DNA of 64,000 nt from Nautilus pompilius (Eukaryota > Mollusca > Cephalopoda > Nautilida > Nautilidae), in the NCBI GenBank assembly GCA_018389105.1, contig JACATO010002451.1, forward strand, positions 1,264,501 through 1,328,500, in the 5' to 3' direction. Positions 15,201-27,479 of the stretch are shown here, one piece after another (the first letter of the stretch is position 1; every line of letters starts with the position of its first letter). Position numbers and translations under genes: made by a program. The notes under the pieces are model-generated. The model was not told where the DNA came from. It saw only the letters and a program-made list of their open reading frames with translations, and made no database searches.

Positions 15201-15846
15201 TACCTTTCAGCCATATGATTTGAGACAACATATTGTCGTTCTCCCTTTCTTTCTCTCCCCAACATTTGATAATCATCAAAACAAACTTCAATTTGCCTCC
15301 ATCTGTTAGTTTGTGTGCAGACACTGTTGGGAGGGAAGGGCCTCACTCATCAAGTCCAAGGCATCTCAAATGGATTAAGATATCCAGGAAACTATTCTGA
15401 CTAGAAATGAGGTTGCCCTAGTTGAGAGAGATTGCTACAGAAGGACAAAGACAATGTGAGTAAACTCAAGCCGCTGGCTAGATGCCATGTATAGCCTAAT
15501 CTATTAGTTTGGCAATCAAGCTATGCAAATTTTTTTTTAAGCTACTGTTCTTGCATAATTTTTACTTTATTAAATTTGAAAAATTATGAAATACTTTATA
15601 CATACAGACAGTAGTCTACAGTTTCATCACTCCAAACTAGCTTTGTTTTTGTTTTTTTCTTGACACAGGTACACAAAGCTGAGTGACATTGTTGACCACT
15701 TTTTCCCACCCATCTACAGAACCTCACAGGGACTGAAGAATTCCAACAGAGAATTTGGCAACCTGCTCTACTGGAAAATGCCATTTCCCAACATTTCCAA
15801 TTCTGATCTGACAAAGCTGGAGGAAACAAAGGATGAGAAGAGATGA
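1..15846 (+). CDS. Lpin: Lipin, phosphatidate phosphatase (3' ten exons; 5' end outside window)
   Basis: Seen: ten exons at 1-249, 996-1065, 2980-3141, 4129-4181, 8891-9083, 9572-9720, 10499-10738, 11254-11362, 14306-14409 and 15669-15846 join in one frame (501 residues, TGA 15844-15846); all junctions are GT..AG with matching phases. The M-Lip region ([20 protein letters not shown], basic [16 protein letters not shown]) is followed by a linker and the C-Lip HAD domain: DIDGT nucleophile motif at 9698-9712, then LGQIL fitting the LxxIL coactivator-type motif, LSAR, REVIEKK and GNKIND. Known of the family: Mg2+-dependent conversion of phosphatidate to diacylglycerol at ER membranes, with a nuclear co-regulator role. 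The N-Lip domain is not in the window. Exon 1 is open to base 1. The last about 25 residues after the PP motif are not ones I recognise. Transcribed toward the cadherin gene (tail to tail). Confidence 0.96.
996..1065 (+). CDS. Lpin: Lipin exon: M-Lip YYNW segment
   Basis: 70-nt exon between TTCTAG and GTAAGC. Encodes [19 protein letters not shown], the highly conserved M-Lip stretch. Enters in phase 2 and leaves in phase 0. Confidence 0.94.
1993..2221 (+). repeat. tRNA-type SINE, copy 1
   Basis: Starts with a tRNA-like head (GGTTCAATGATC..., degenerate B box near CCCAGTTCATATC) followed by GGCATACCTCCCT and a unique body, ending in ACAACAACAACAAAAAAAC. The same order of blocks recurs at 46583-46860, which defines the family. 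It lies in a lipin intron. Confidence 0.6.
2980..3141 (+). CDS. Lpin: Lipin exon: M-Lip end and basic patch
   Basis: 162 nt, phase 0 to 0. Encodes STVEILVKE, the lysine-rich SKKKHEKKK patch and SSWFPWGR, which ends the M-Lip homology; a low-complexity acidic linker follows. Confidence 0.93.
4129..4181 (+). CDS. Lpin: Lipin short linker exon
   Basis: 53 nt between TTTTACAG and GTACGT, encoding [17 protein letters not shown]. Supported by splice signals and by phase (0 in, 2 out) connecting both neighbours, not by conservation; it might be alternative. Confidence 0.72.
6230..8483 (+). mobile_element. Tigger/pogo-type Tc1-mariner element with intact ends
   Basis: 2254 bp bounded by inverted repeats that begin CAGGCATCCCCCA (left) and, on the reverse strand, CAGGCATCCCCCATGTTACGG (right), each flanked by TA (6228-6229, 8484-8485). 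A second internal block, CGGAATTTCGC, is also repeated at both ends. It sits inside lipin intron 4182-8890 in the sense orientation. It carries the decayed transposase listed separately. Confidence 0.9.
6880..8143 (+). pseudogene. Tigger/pogo transposase (TIGD1/jerky-like), decayed
   Basis: Similarity begins with [16 protein letters not shown] at about 6883 and runs through all three catalytic Asp motifs of the pogo DDD group: [11 protein letters not shown] (about 7021), [10 protein letters not shown] (about 7369) and SLLQPMDQA (about 7452). The frame changes at about 7180, 7490 and 7670, and a TGA interrupts at about 7865. The N-terminal CENP-B-type HTH DNA-binding region expected of an approximately 500-residue protein is not recognisable upstream. 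Not functional as it stands. Confidence 0.9.
8891..9083 (+). CDS. Lpin: Lipin exon: linker and start of C-Lip
   Basis: 193 nt. Encodes an acidic/serine linker ending in [12 protein letters not shown], matching the conserved 'KK..RL.S.Q' that opens the C-Lip domain. The donor GTAAGT begins at 9084. Confidence 0.9.
9572..9720 (+). CDS. Lpin: Lipin exon: catalytic DxDxT
   Basis: 149 nt. Encodes [20 protein letters not shown] and [16 protein letters not shown] (9698-9712) is the HAD nucleophile/acid motif of active lipins, with both aspartates present. Confidence 0.96.
10499..10738 (+). CDS. Lpin: Lipin exon: LxxIL and HAD motif II
   Basis: 240 nt. Encodes [15 protein letters not shown] (LxxIL-type motif directly after the catalytic motif), YLSARAIGQ (HAD motif II serine) and [14 protein letters not shown]. 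Confidence 0.96.
11254..11362 (+). CDS. Lpin: Lipin exon: HAD motif III lysine
   Basis: 109 nt. Encodes [13 protein letters not shown] and [15 protein letters not shown]. The GNKIND metal-binding motif is split: Asn ends this exon and Asp is the first codon of the next. Confidence 0.96.
14306..14409 (+). CDS. Lpin: Lipin exon: HAD motif IV
   Basis: 104 nt. Encodes [20 protein letters not shown] and the following GQLRHEF segment. Acceptor CCCAG; the donor GTAAGT leaves phase 2. Confidence 0.95.
15669..15846 (+). CDS. Lpin: Lipin last coding exon
   Basis: 178 nt ending in TGA. Encodes [15 protein letters not shown], the conserved C-Lip end, followed by a divergent hydrophilic tail ending in KDEKR. 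Confidence 0.94.
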
Positions 15847-16724
15847 CCATTTGCTGACGATAACTCATGGCTCTAATGGCCAATCAGTAACTTTCTTACA
15901 ATCTTCTTCCTTCACTGAGCAGTTGACTACTGAGAAAACCACCATTAATGAAAAGTTGGTATCCTTGGCATTCAGCTGGTTGATCAATTGCTTTTTTGGA
16001 CTGAACTTATTCTGGTTCACTTTTTTACAAATACGTATATATAACATGTAAAATTTGTTGTTTGACTAAAACTACTATATTATTTTATGAATTGTATCCT
16101 TAGTTTGTTTTTTTATTTAAAAATTAACTATTGTTTATAATCTGTGATTGATTTTTGATTTGTTGATTTAAATAATTTTCTTTTATCTGGATTATTTGCA
16201 ATTTACAAATCTTGATCATTTTTTGTTGTACTTGTGGCAGGATAGCGTTTGTTATTGAACTCTGCTGTGATAATCACCATTTAACGTTATGATTTTTTAA
16301 AAATGTGTATAAATGTACAAAGAGACAATCAGTATGAAGGATGATTTAAGAGATCTATGCCTATGTAACTATATAGTTTTACTTTTTAAATATGAAATAC
16401 GATGTTTGTGCCCACATACAAAACTGATAAAACCATAGCTCATTGAAACCAGCTGAGGAAACACCCAACATTTGTAGGACCTAAACTATGTTCACATTGC
16501 TTTTAGTTTAAATAATTTCTTTTATAAGAATAGTTTGTTGGGTGTGTACTATTTACCTGGAAGGGTGGTTTCATATTTTAAGACTGCATCCAAAAATATG
16601 TAAATATTTTTAGAACTAGTTTGGTGTATTAAAAGGTCTGTTCTACGACTGCCCAATAACAACAGCAGTTAGTGATGGCGGTGTCCTGAGAGGGACAGTA
16701 TCTATAAAAACTATGCATTGCTTA

Positions 16725-16730
16725 AATAAA
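16725..16730 (+). promoter_or_regulatory. Candidate lipin polyadenylation signal (proximal)
   Basis: AATAAA about 0.88 kb after the lipin stop, followed by T/A-rich sequence. An oligo-A run just downstream is genomic and could also be a retroposon scar, so this is only a candidate. Confidence 0.35.
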
Positions 16731-17572
16731 TGAATGTTTAAAAAAAAAAAATATAAAGCTTTAAACTGTCATGGATAATAAACTGAGCTGATAAACATTG
16801 GTGGAGGTTTATCCTACCATGGTAGTCTTATTAACGAAATACTCTGATAAGGATGGGTATTTACTTGTGTGATTATTGTTGTAACAAAGTAACGACTTGT
16901 TGGAGAACAGCTTCTGGGATTATGAGGTAACAGACTGAATTGGATAAATAGAAAGTTAATATCTTAAATCTTCAGTTTAAAACTAAGTACTGCCTTGAGG
17001 TAAGATGTTTGTACCTGTTAGTTACCACTGACCAACCATAAGCATGATACTATCTGCTTTCCAGTTAGAATGCGATACACAGATGTTGTTTAGACTGTAT
17101 GTTTGGTCTTTCTGTAATGTACAAGTCAATCAGTTGGACACTGCTGATAGACACAAAGGTGTTTGATGGTACTTCAAATTATCCTTCTGATGGGGGGAAA
17201 CAATTGAATGAGTCCGAGAAAACTGAGAGTCTTGCTGAAAACAATATTCAACGATATTAATTTTTTACTCTTTGAACCATACACCAACCTATGTATTTTG
17301 TGCAAATCTTAGGTTGGCTTCCTGTTGTTTTGTGGCACATATGCATATCTTGTTTATTGGACTGTTTTTTTTTTTCCTGTACTACAATCTGTGGCACATT
17401 TACAAAAATCAGGTGTTTGTCAACATTTTAAGAATATTTAGCTAACTATACTATTGTACACGCACCTGTTCATCTTAACCAGTAAATTAGTTTCGTTTTT
17501 TCTCTAGCCAAAGAAATCTTATTTTTATTGTGACAACCAGTTAGTCTCTCTCTAGTTTTCATTCTCCAAATA

Positions 17573-18078
17573 CGGGTCGAGAATCCCTTATCTGAAATTC
17601 TGAAAACCGAAAAACTCCAAAATCCAAAATATTTTTGGAGCGCCTTCAGTGGAAAATTCCAGAAGATTCCTGGTTGAGACACAGGTCCCAACACGCTTGA
17701 CATATGTACATTACTCACTGTAATTTTTGTGTGCTTTGTTGCTGGTGTGAATGTACTTTGAAAATGTCAAAAAGGCCTGTAAAATACCTCTATGGTACCT
17801 GTAGGCCTACCGTAGTGATAGCTTACCTTTCTGATGGCTAATGTACATCTTTTTCTTATGGTTTCATGCACAAAATGATTTTAAATATTGCATAAAACTA
17901 TATGTAGGCTATATGTATCATATGCAGTTATGTTGTAATGGCACTTGTGCCCAGTCCCCACTCCCCAGCGGGTTAGCTACCAAATTATGTTGGTATATCT
18001 ATATTTAAAAATCTGAAAAATTCTGGAATCCAAAACACATTCAGCCCCAAGGATTTTGGATAAGGGATTCTCAACCTA
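17573..18078 (+). mobile_element. Tigger-type MITE, copy A
   Basis: 506 bp between TA dinucleotides (17571-17572, 18079-18080). Terminal repeats are GGGTCGAGAATCCCTTATC and, inverted, GGATAAGGGATTCTCAACC. The interior has no ORF. The copy at 47254-47757 is the same family in opposite orientation. The palindromic-style ends and TA target site fit non-autonomous Tc1-mariner/Tigger elements. Confidence 0.88.
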
Positions 18079-21000
18079 TAATAGATAATTGTCCATTTGC
18101 AATTGGAAAATTTTGTATTGAAAATAATCTTGGTTATGACCTTTATGGATATCTGGGTGCTAAAATAGAGACCTTGTGTAAATATCGATAGTACATTGAT
18201 ACTTCTACAAATGCAGTGTCTTGCCATTTTTATTAATATTATTTTGTGTGCTATCTAAATTTATCAGGCATATATCTTCTGTTTTTTTTTTTTTTATTTA
18301 GGATCATCTGGTAATTTCTTGGAATACAATCCAGTTGCTAAATCTGGAAGTTTGGTCTTATTAGGCAATTACATTATAAGCTAATTACTGTTTCTATCAT
18401 GTTACAAGTGTTTCCATTTGACTTGAAGACTCATTGTAAACTGTTTTAATGTTTATCTGATTTCACTTTTAAAATGCTAAGCCATAGTTAAGTATTTGCT
18501 ATTAGTTTAATTAACAGGAGAAACAAAATTCTTAAAACTTTTCTTTTAGAGCTCAAATAAAGGAATGTATTGCAAAATAAAGCATTAACAGTAATTTTCT
18601 AGTACAATCACCATAACCAAAAAGTCTTCTCTCTCAAATACATGGACATTGATTTTAGATAAAACCAAGGGTTCTCACCTGTCATCTTGGATTCTGTTTG
18701 AATGGATTTCTGGAGCATTCTGAGAATAAGAAGATAAACACCAGCTACAATTTGGAGAATGAATAGCACTCTGAACAGAACATACTGTCTTTGTTGTATG
18801 ATAATTGCAGAATATTTTTTCTGCTTTTGAATTTGAATGGCTTAGTTTCTATTTAAAATTACAGATTCTACTATTAAGATTGCCTCTGAATCATCTACCT
18901 TGATGTAAAATTGGTGGTTGAAGCTGCTGTTTACCAAGCAAGGAAAGTCTCAGAGCCACATCTGTCTGTGGTGCTGGACCCTAACTGAAAGACTTATACC
19001 TTGTTGGTTCTGAAATAGTCCTGCAGGTTTTTCAGCTGTGGAGTCAGTCTACTCATAGCTGACAATTTATCAACCAGATCTTTTGATTTGAAAAAATTCT
19101 CTCACTAATAACTAACCTCTCCCCCTGGGGAGGGGCCTTTATTCTCTGGTGGATTGCACATTTAAACTCCACTGAAAAATTAATACATTAATGAGTAAAC
19201 TGCTGAACATGTTAGTGAAGCCTGAAATTTTGAGTTTACATTAGAGAACTTTTTTTGTGTAGTTGGTGGGAGATTTTCTGCCCAACTTGTTAAAGATGGT
19301 TCTTTATCAGTAAACAAATGAGCTATTCTTTTGCATAATTTATCAAAATTGTGTATACTCTTTTTTTAAGCTCATGTCATCAAATTATAGATCTTGTAGA
19401 CTGTTTTTTGTTTGTATTAAAGACTTGAGAATGGTAATAATCTTGTGACTTATACCATCACCAGTTTCTAATGGTAATTATGTGATGAGTTTGGTTTGCA
19501 CTATTGATTCATCTTTTGGTAACCATGTTGGAATTAGTTTTAGTAACATGTAAACAGTAGGCAAAATGTTTAATAGATCTCAGTATATTGTATGTATCTA
19601 CACAGATTCTGGCAAAAGTAGAACTAACTTGTTGATTAGAACTAGCAGTTTAACATCCTGCATTTGATCACTTTAATGATATTCATTATCTTTTAAAATA
19701 AGCAACACTAATTTTGATCTAAATAAGCTGCTTTCTAGCCATTAACTTTTAAACCTGTAATGTTCACTAGTCTGGGTGGCATAACATTAAATCTTAGGCG
19801 TAAGTCTACACAGATTGTACAATTTAGTGAAGTGCTGGATTCTCTGTAGTATTCGTTTAAAAATATATCTTCATTTTCCCTCAGTCAAGGAACAAAAGAA
19901 AGCCTCTAGGTAGCTGTGTGTTTAGTGCGATACACTGATTTTAAAAAATTTATATATGCGATAATGTGAAAAAAATTCTGCCAATGATAGTAACTTTTAG
20001 AAATAATTTTAATTATTCAAATACATTGAGGGTTGACTTGATACAGAAGCCATCAAGAACATTTCTTTGATCTCCATTAAACTGGTATGGATTGAATCTC
20101 ATCTAAGAAGAGAAAAGAGATTTAATGTGGTACATGCCTCTGAACAACATTAGAATAACAAATAGTTATTTGTATATTCTGCACCAGTGATACTTGAAAG
20201 TAACTATGAAACTTATTTAAAATTCTATTTATGTGATTGATTTAATTACAAAATGAATGTTGTTGGTCTGTATACACATGCACTAAATGAATGTCTTATT
20301 AAATCTGTGGTTATTTTAGCCATTGTCAAATAAAGATTTGTTCCATGAACTGAAATAGTTCCAACCTGTTCTGTTTTTCTGCGATGATGCCAGGGTAAGA
20401 TTATAGCAGATTTTTCTGGAAATCTGAAAACTGAACATTTTATAGCAGGTTTGTAAATCTGCGAAGTTATGAATTTACTGACAACAAGAATAAACCTTAT
20501 CATTCCTTCTAAAGATTCTGCATTTAAACTTACTAACCAAAATCAATGTCCTGAAGTTGCTGAATGAAAACAAGCAGGTTTGAAAATTATTCATTGTAGA
20601 TCTAAATAAACACTTGTTCTGTTAAGTAGTTGGTTCATTTATCAGCTAAGTAATAGAACTTGCACTAACTTTTAGTCATGCAATGGTATTACTGCTAAAG
20701 TCATTTGTCCGATTTTTTAAATTTTTACTAGAGGATACTAAGATTTGTAACTTATTCCAAGCTGTGTGTTTTCTATCTCCAGCACAGTATTGTTTTACTG
20801 TTGCATGTATATTTCATGTAGTCAACCTGTGGTAAAGCACATTTTCAGGTGAAGTTGGTTGTCTGCCACTTTTGTTTTTTATACACCAGGCTGGCATCAC
20901 AACAATGGCTCTAACAGACAATCTGGCCTTGCAACTCATCCAAAAATTTGTGCCATGTTCAATTACACTTTTTTTTTCTTGTTACATATGATGAAAATTG

Positions 21001-22699
21001 TATACTGTTATGTACAGCATAAAATCTGTGAAGTCAGAAATAAAATATTGAATGTGAATTTCAAGTTGATTGACTTTCAGTACATCAAAAATTCCTGGTG
21101 TTCTACACTGAGAATGGAACTACTATTTAGTGAGCAGTTAACGTAGTAAAGTAAAGATAAAATGCTTAATCAGATAATACAATAAAATATTTTAGCTCTC
21201 TGTATACCATGTCAGTTTTATCATCATTTATAGCATTTTCTTGAGGAGTTGAGTGATTGAGCCAGCAGTACTCTCTACTTTTGTGGTCCTTCAGCTGAAA
21301 ACAGTTGAGCAAATATTATGATGCAGTGTCCATTGTTACTAGACATTGCAAGATTTGAAAAAATATGGCAGCCATGTCATGATTTAAAATGACAATTAAA
21401 AACCAGTGATGTGCTTATATCCAGAGCTGCATTATCAAAGGGCAAATGCTGTGGGTTATCCAAGGCAGGTATGAGAAAAAACTAACTGATTCAGCCATCT
21501 ATACAATTTGAGCTTACTGATTTGTTCATTTTTCTTTAAATTTGTTTGTTGGTTTTTGATAATTCATGTAAAATTGCATTATATCATAAAAAGTGAGAAA
21601 TTTAAAGTTAAATTCCATTTTATTCTACAATCATCAATTTGGATAACTCTAGCTTAATTTTTTTCAGAATGCATGCAAAACCTAGTTGATTGGTTACGTC
21701 TGTCTATTCAGATAACCAATGTATATAAAGAAAATTTCTCTCATGGCCTACTAATGATAACTTGCATCTTCTAGTTATGCACCCATGCATTCTTCAGAAA
21801 AGATGGTTTTAAAGGAGAGCTTATTTCAAGAAATTAAATGATAATAGCAAGATTGCATTTAGTTTTACTTGTGGTTCAAATCTCAGAAAACATAAAAAGT
21901 ATTTCAGGTATCCTGTGAGAGGGACTCTGGGAGTTTGAGTGAATGCAGCTGCTGACCATAGCAAGAAGAGAGGCACCCAGTACAAGAGGTTATCTTGTGA
22001 GTTTACACACCAAATTTAAGTGTCTTGTCACTTAAAGAAAAAAAAACTTGATTTACATTGATATAAAGGCCAAGATATCTTATTGATGCAGATGAAAAAT
22101 ATAATGAAGCAATATAGAAATAATGATGTTATCAAATGCTACAGACAGTTTTACTGATTTAATACAATTATAAATGTTATTAGCAGCTGTGGCATATTTT
22201 ATATAGGTATGTAATGAAGTTCAGTACTTGCCATCAGATCCCAACCATGCTAAGGTAATTTGAGTAAATAGAATTTACTTATTTTTATGATTGTTTATGA
22301 CACTGGTTTCAAAAGGTTAAGCAAAAAAACAAAAATATTTCCAAAATGTTTACTTTTAATCATTGAATGATCAACACAAACTCTTCTTCATGTAACACAG
22401 CTTTTATCAAAGAAATATGTAAATTAGAAATAGTTATTAGGTGTGTAAAGAGAAACAAGCAGTGTTCAGATCAGGAAACAAGATGGTTCAAAAATGTAGA
22501 CTGTAAACCAAAATGAATTAGAGGTAGTCAATAAGGAATGTGGGCCCCACTGATGGTAATACATAACTTTCACTGGATTTGCATACAAAAGAAATAACCT
22601 AACAAAGCCAAAACTGATATGAAAACAAGCCAAATATTTTTATGTCTATTTCCTTGATAAAAGTTATGTTACGTGAAAAGTTGTGTTGAACATTTTGTG

Positions 22700-22705
22700 A
22701 ATAAA
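22700..22705 (+). promoter_or_regulatory. Candidate lipin polyadenylation signal (distal)
   Basis: AATAAA followed 25-40 nt later by TTTTTGTTGTTGC, a good GT-rich downstream element. If used, lipin would have a 6.9-kb 3' UTR that includes the MITE at 17573. Confidence 0.3.
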
Positions 22706-22720
22706 ACTTTCATCATTTTG

Positions 22721-24379
22721 AAATATCTTTTTGTTGTTGCTTAATTTTTGGAAACCAGTGTGCATAGCTTTCAATATAGCATGGTACACAGTTTAGTTTC
22801 TAGTTTAACTGTGCATTATTATATAAGACTGGATAAATATCTGGTGTCAGAAGTTACAGGGAATACTCAGATTTCGTAAATTTATTAGGAAATATATGGA
22901 TGATAAAACAAAATTACAGTAAGGAAGTAAGTTTATTCAACATAGTTGCAAATAGTGACAACTGGGGGCACATCTTCAGAAGTAGGAGTAACATGCCAGC
23001 CAGAAATCTTAATATAACTAACAAAAAATAAGTTTTCAAATATTTGCACACAATTTCTAAAAAAACTGTTAGAGTTAAAAGTGCTTTAGCAATAATGAGG
23101 AGACATGCTCAACAATCCACCTCTATTTAGGAAAAAACGTTTCAGACAAATACTTTAAAAAAAGTTTTGTCTCTATTCAGTGCCTATTTTACCTAGCAAA
23201 AATGAAAGTCTTTATCAGTGACCATTATGGCAATAAATACAAGTAGTGCAACCACTTTGTGCAGCATAACTGTTTGTTGTACCATTGCAATATCACTTAT
23301 AGCTAGTTACATGGGGGCAATGCTGTAGCTGAAAACATCGTTAATGCAGAAAGCTGTCAACCTAGTGATGGGTGTAGTTCAGACCGATGAATTGTGTGCA
23401 GAGAGTAGGTTGAAGAATTCAAGAATGATGAAATGGACATCACTGATAAGTGTAGGAGTGACACATCAGGAACAGTAGTTACCACCTCCCCTCAACAAAC
23501 GAACAGTGTAGAATAAAATGATTCAAGTCAACTCAGAGAGTTAAAGTTAGGGACATCATGGATTCATTTTAGATTGGCCACTTTAAGCTGTGCAGGAAAC
23601 ATACATATTTGAATGCCATATATCTGCACATGCAGTACATAGTCACAATGAAGCAGGTGAAACAAACACTTCATGACAAATGGCCTAAGCACAGGGACAT
23701 TTCAAGCAACATGTTAACATCAAGCTGCATGCTGTGCACAAAATTACCACAGAAAATTCCATGGGAGTTACTTCCCCACCTTCCTTGTAGCCATAATTGG
23801 CATCATTGGACTAATTTGCATGTAAAACAGAAGATAAACCTCTGTAGTTGATGGTTTGCTGATGACATGAGGTCCAAAATGAGGTGTCATGACAGATGTG
23901 TTGCACCAAACCAGCATTCTACCAAGTTGATAATTCCAAGCTGGTTCCAAGATGGCAAAAGGGTTGAACATATTATGTGGAGAAGTGGTAACACCTTGCC
24001 CCACAGACATTTCCCTGATAAGTATTTACTGCCAAAATGCTGTCAAAACAGAATATTGTTGATTTTAGTTACCTCAAACAAACTGAAGTTTTTTAAGGGC
24101 ATCTAATAAATATAAAAATTTTAACTAGCTAGAAAGATTGCATTTCAAAATAGTCTGGAAAAAAAAGAAAATCAAAAACTTTCTAAGTAATATTATCTTC
24201 CTGAATTGTGCAGCTGAAGTCATTTTGAACTATCAACTTGAAATTTTCTCTCTTAATCTCTTAATCCATTTGTTTGTTTTACTTAACTAAAAAAGAAAAT
24301 AACCCCTCATAAGAATTACTGAGTTATCTTCCCATGTAGGAAGTAAAAACGGTGATGAAGGTTGCATGAGTCAACAGTT
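22721..24379 (-). other. Probable 3' UTR of the cadherin gene / intergenic
   Basis: Between the distal lipin poly(A) candidate and the cadherin TGA. The segment 23240-24110 is somewhat less AT-rich, with short ORFs on both strands, but none resembles a protein I know. Confidence 0.45.
22932..22937 (-). promoter_or_regulatory. Candidate cadherin polyadenylation signal
   Basis: AATAAA on the minus strand, the first I find after the TGA at 24380; it implies a 3' UTR of about 1.45 kb. No other support. Confidence 0.25.
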
Positions 24380-24501
24380 TCACCAGGGAATGGGGGTGTG
24401 TCTAAGATTTGAGTGTGTGTGATAGTGCATGAAATCACTGTCCACTGGTGTGAGAGTCTGAACAGCCAGGGAACTACTGGTAAACCTAGAGGCATTGTTA
24501 C
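24380..24501 (-). CDS. Cadherin last coding exon (cytoplasmic tail end)
   Basis: Acceptor TTTTTCAG; encodes NNASRFTSSSLAVQTLTP through HTPIPW, then TGA. It enters with two bases that complete a Gly codon with the previous exon. No homology used; support is open frame, splice site and phase. Confidence 0.72.
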
Positions 24502-27446
24502 CTGAAAAATATAAGTAAATCAAATGTATTTCATCTCTATATCTGAAGAGACTTTCTGTTTCAATAAAATGTAAATTTGAACTACCTTGTAGTCTTAACA
24601 GTAAAATAAGTCAGATTCTACCACCAAGCTATACAAATCTTATGTTCACATAAAATTGTTTTCTTTAATCATGAAAAGAGATGGTATAAATCTATCCCAC
24701 TTCAGTGAGGTTATATTTAAAGCCTTGACATCAGTGCACACAGGTAAATCTATACACCAAGAACTCAACAAATAATGGCTAGATATAAATTTAAACATTT
24801 ATTTTGGAGCTAAAAGTCAGTTGTAGCTAAACTTAGCTCTGTCACACAGCAACAGTAAAAGCAATACCATAATGTTTTCAAAATAATCAAATCCATAAAA
24901 CTGTGTCATGAACTGCTGGTAACATTAGATTCCTTACCTTCATTCCAAAATTCAAATTGCTTACCATAACCAATTACTGACTTCCCTGGCCTAAAAGATG
25001 AGCTGAAAAACAAACAAAACATTGGACATGTAGACATTCTTTTTAAAAAGAAAATTAATTCGAGTTTAGCAAAAACAGAATTTTAATGATTGACTGCAGG
25101 CTTTAAAAATGAGTAAATATTGCCATCACAAAAGTAAATGCTTAAAATTTGAGAACCTCAGGTAGCTGATTCCAGGGTGTCAGAGAATAGATAGATCAAT
25201 TGTTTGATTCAGCATTCATGTTACAAGAACTAAACCTTCACAAAGTTAATTACAATAGAAACATTTTTTTTTAAGACAAAATTTTGTAGACTCATGAAGC
25301 CTCTTTGGACAGTAAAATTGCCTGAGATGCATCTTCAAAGCAATGATGCTGTTCTTTACACAATGATGCAAAAAAACTGTTTCAGAGTGTAGAACTAGCA
25401 AGCAAAAAGTATCAACTTTAGTCGCTGAATTGTTCTAAGTCATACGAGATCTGATCAGGACCTTAAAAATATATTAAATTGTAAACATTTTTATTACAAA
25501 AATATATATATTTCTAGGATACAAACAATGGCAAAATTTTATTTTTTACTCATCCATTAATGTTAAAGAAAAATCATAATGAGGATGGGGCTAAGACAGA
25601 AAATAATTGATGCTGCTACAAAAAAATCAAACCAAAACAAATCACTAATTTTAGCCTTGTCTGCTTAAATAATAACTTTTCTCAAAGAATCCAAGATCAA
25701 CACCAAAAATGTTTTGGAAATTACTGTAAATCCATGACAACTTATGGGCAACAAATATTTGTCTGTGAGATGTTAATCCTGGTTCAGTTGTTATTTTTTG
25801 TAAGGATTATTTGTTTAGTTTCTTCATGTCCCTTCAGAAACTTCAGTTGATGAAACAAACAGAAACAGTACTCTGAAGAATAATGAAAATTCTCTCTGTA
25901 TTATTATTATTTATTATGCTGTTTGTGGCCAGCTTTCTATTCCCACCAGGATCAATGTAACACTGAGCAATGGTTTGGAATTCACAGGTTGTTTTCTTTC
26001 ACTCCTTCACCAGTTACAGGTAAACTAGTGGTAGTACACTGATTTTTAGCTGGAAAGAAAAGTACTGGTTTGACATCTCTATTCTTAGTGTTTAATGTAC
26101 CCTTTATTTCCTCCACAAAATTCCATCAAATTTCTAAGACAAGATCCTTAAAGTTAATTTAATGTATTTAGATCAACAAAGCTTCCAATACAACCCCTTT
26201 TGAAAAAAGATGCTTTTTGTAGTAATAAAATCCGGGTGTGAATTTCAGTACATTCACAAGCTAAAAGCAAACATCAGAAGCACTTTCTTGTGGAACCAAT
26301 TATTGATATTAATAAAACTGTAAAGATGAAAGTTTTTTTTTTAATTATCAGTTTGTTCAAGCTAAATTAAGGATGATTCATTAAATTAAAAATAGAATCT
26401 ACTAAAATATACTTAAACTATTAAATTAGGAGGCAGCAGCATCTTCAAAACATGACTGTAGTTTCTAAAAACATTTTTGGTAGAGTTATACACAAAAGAT
26501 AATGACCAAGAAACTTCCAGCTAAAAATAAAACTCACCAAATATTACATTAAATAAACTGGTACATAGAGCTAAAGAAATACAGGTATTTTTTATAGGTT
26601 TTGGTTAGAGCACATTTATAATATGCTATGCAGACCTGAAGACTGTTTAAATCTCTATATTAGGAAGCATTCAATACCAATTCTCTAGAACACCCACTAA
26701 GTTTAAACCATTGAATTTAATCAGAATGTTAAAAAAAATAATAATTTACATAATAGACATTTGAGAGTGCAAACCGTACTATGATACTTTAGATAAGTGA
26801 AAATTTTGTATCGTTTAGAAATGAATAATTCAGTATGTTTGGTTAGGACATAAACAAACAAGGCTAATGATATTGAAGTGGTTAAGTCCTCTTAGTATGA
26901 GGAAAGACTCAAAGGTCAGTTAATCCTGTGCAACTGATGCTAGCAAAAGTGTAGATGGTGATCTGATCCTTCTATACTTGCAATAAGTGACATAAATTTA
27001 ATTTAAAACTCTCATACCATCCAGAATCCTGTTGCAGTTCATTTTCTTTCAGTGAAATTTCACTTATTCCATCATTACTGAATTGATCTTGTTCCACTTT
27101 TGAATTTGGTGAAAACCTGAGGAATACAGATAGACTGTGAAGTTAATAAAAATGCAGAGGGAGGGTGTGAGAGTAAAACAGTCAGGTCATGACTTTGGTG
27201 CCACCTTTTTGTCCAATAATAGTGTAAGAATTAATAGGATGAAATTATTTTATTATGTGTTTTTTTGTTTAATGTTTTAATAAAAAACACTAATAAGGAA
27301 AAATTTTGTGTTCTTAAAACAATTTTTTAAGAATCTTGACAATTTTCAAAAAAGACAGGATTAGAAATATTGTTATTACTGATAATTAATTAAACCAAAT
27401 CTTGAAATAGTTTCTGAGTAAAAATTGTTTTGGATGGTTCTCATTT

Positions 27447-27479
<33 letters not shown>

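Larger units (their letters stand above)
9084..15668 (+). other. Lipin introns in the catalytic part
   Basis: Introns 9084-9571, 9721-10498, 10739-11253, 11363-14305 and 14410-15668. I see no gene. A possible reverse-strand SINE-like segment at 12275-12540 is listed among the rejected items. Confidence 0.7.
15847..22720 (+). other. Lipin 3' UTR and downstream intergenic DNA
   Basis: No coding sequence that I can support. Two possible lipin poly(A) signals are annotated separately. One Tigger-type MITE lies at 17573-18078. The rest is unique AT-rich sequence with scattered oligo-A/T. Confidence 0.6.

Noticed and set aside
20246..21146. Short open frames downstream of lipin
   Set aside because: Low-complexity AT-rich peptides without similarity or codon-use signal; consistent with chance in 3' UTR or intergenic DNA.
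23240..24110. Cluster of medium ORFs on both strands that might be a gene or transposon
   Set aside because: No motif recognised on either strand; most likely cadherin 3' UTR with chance frames.
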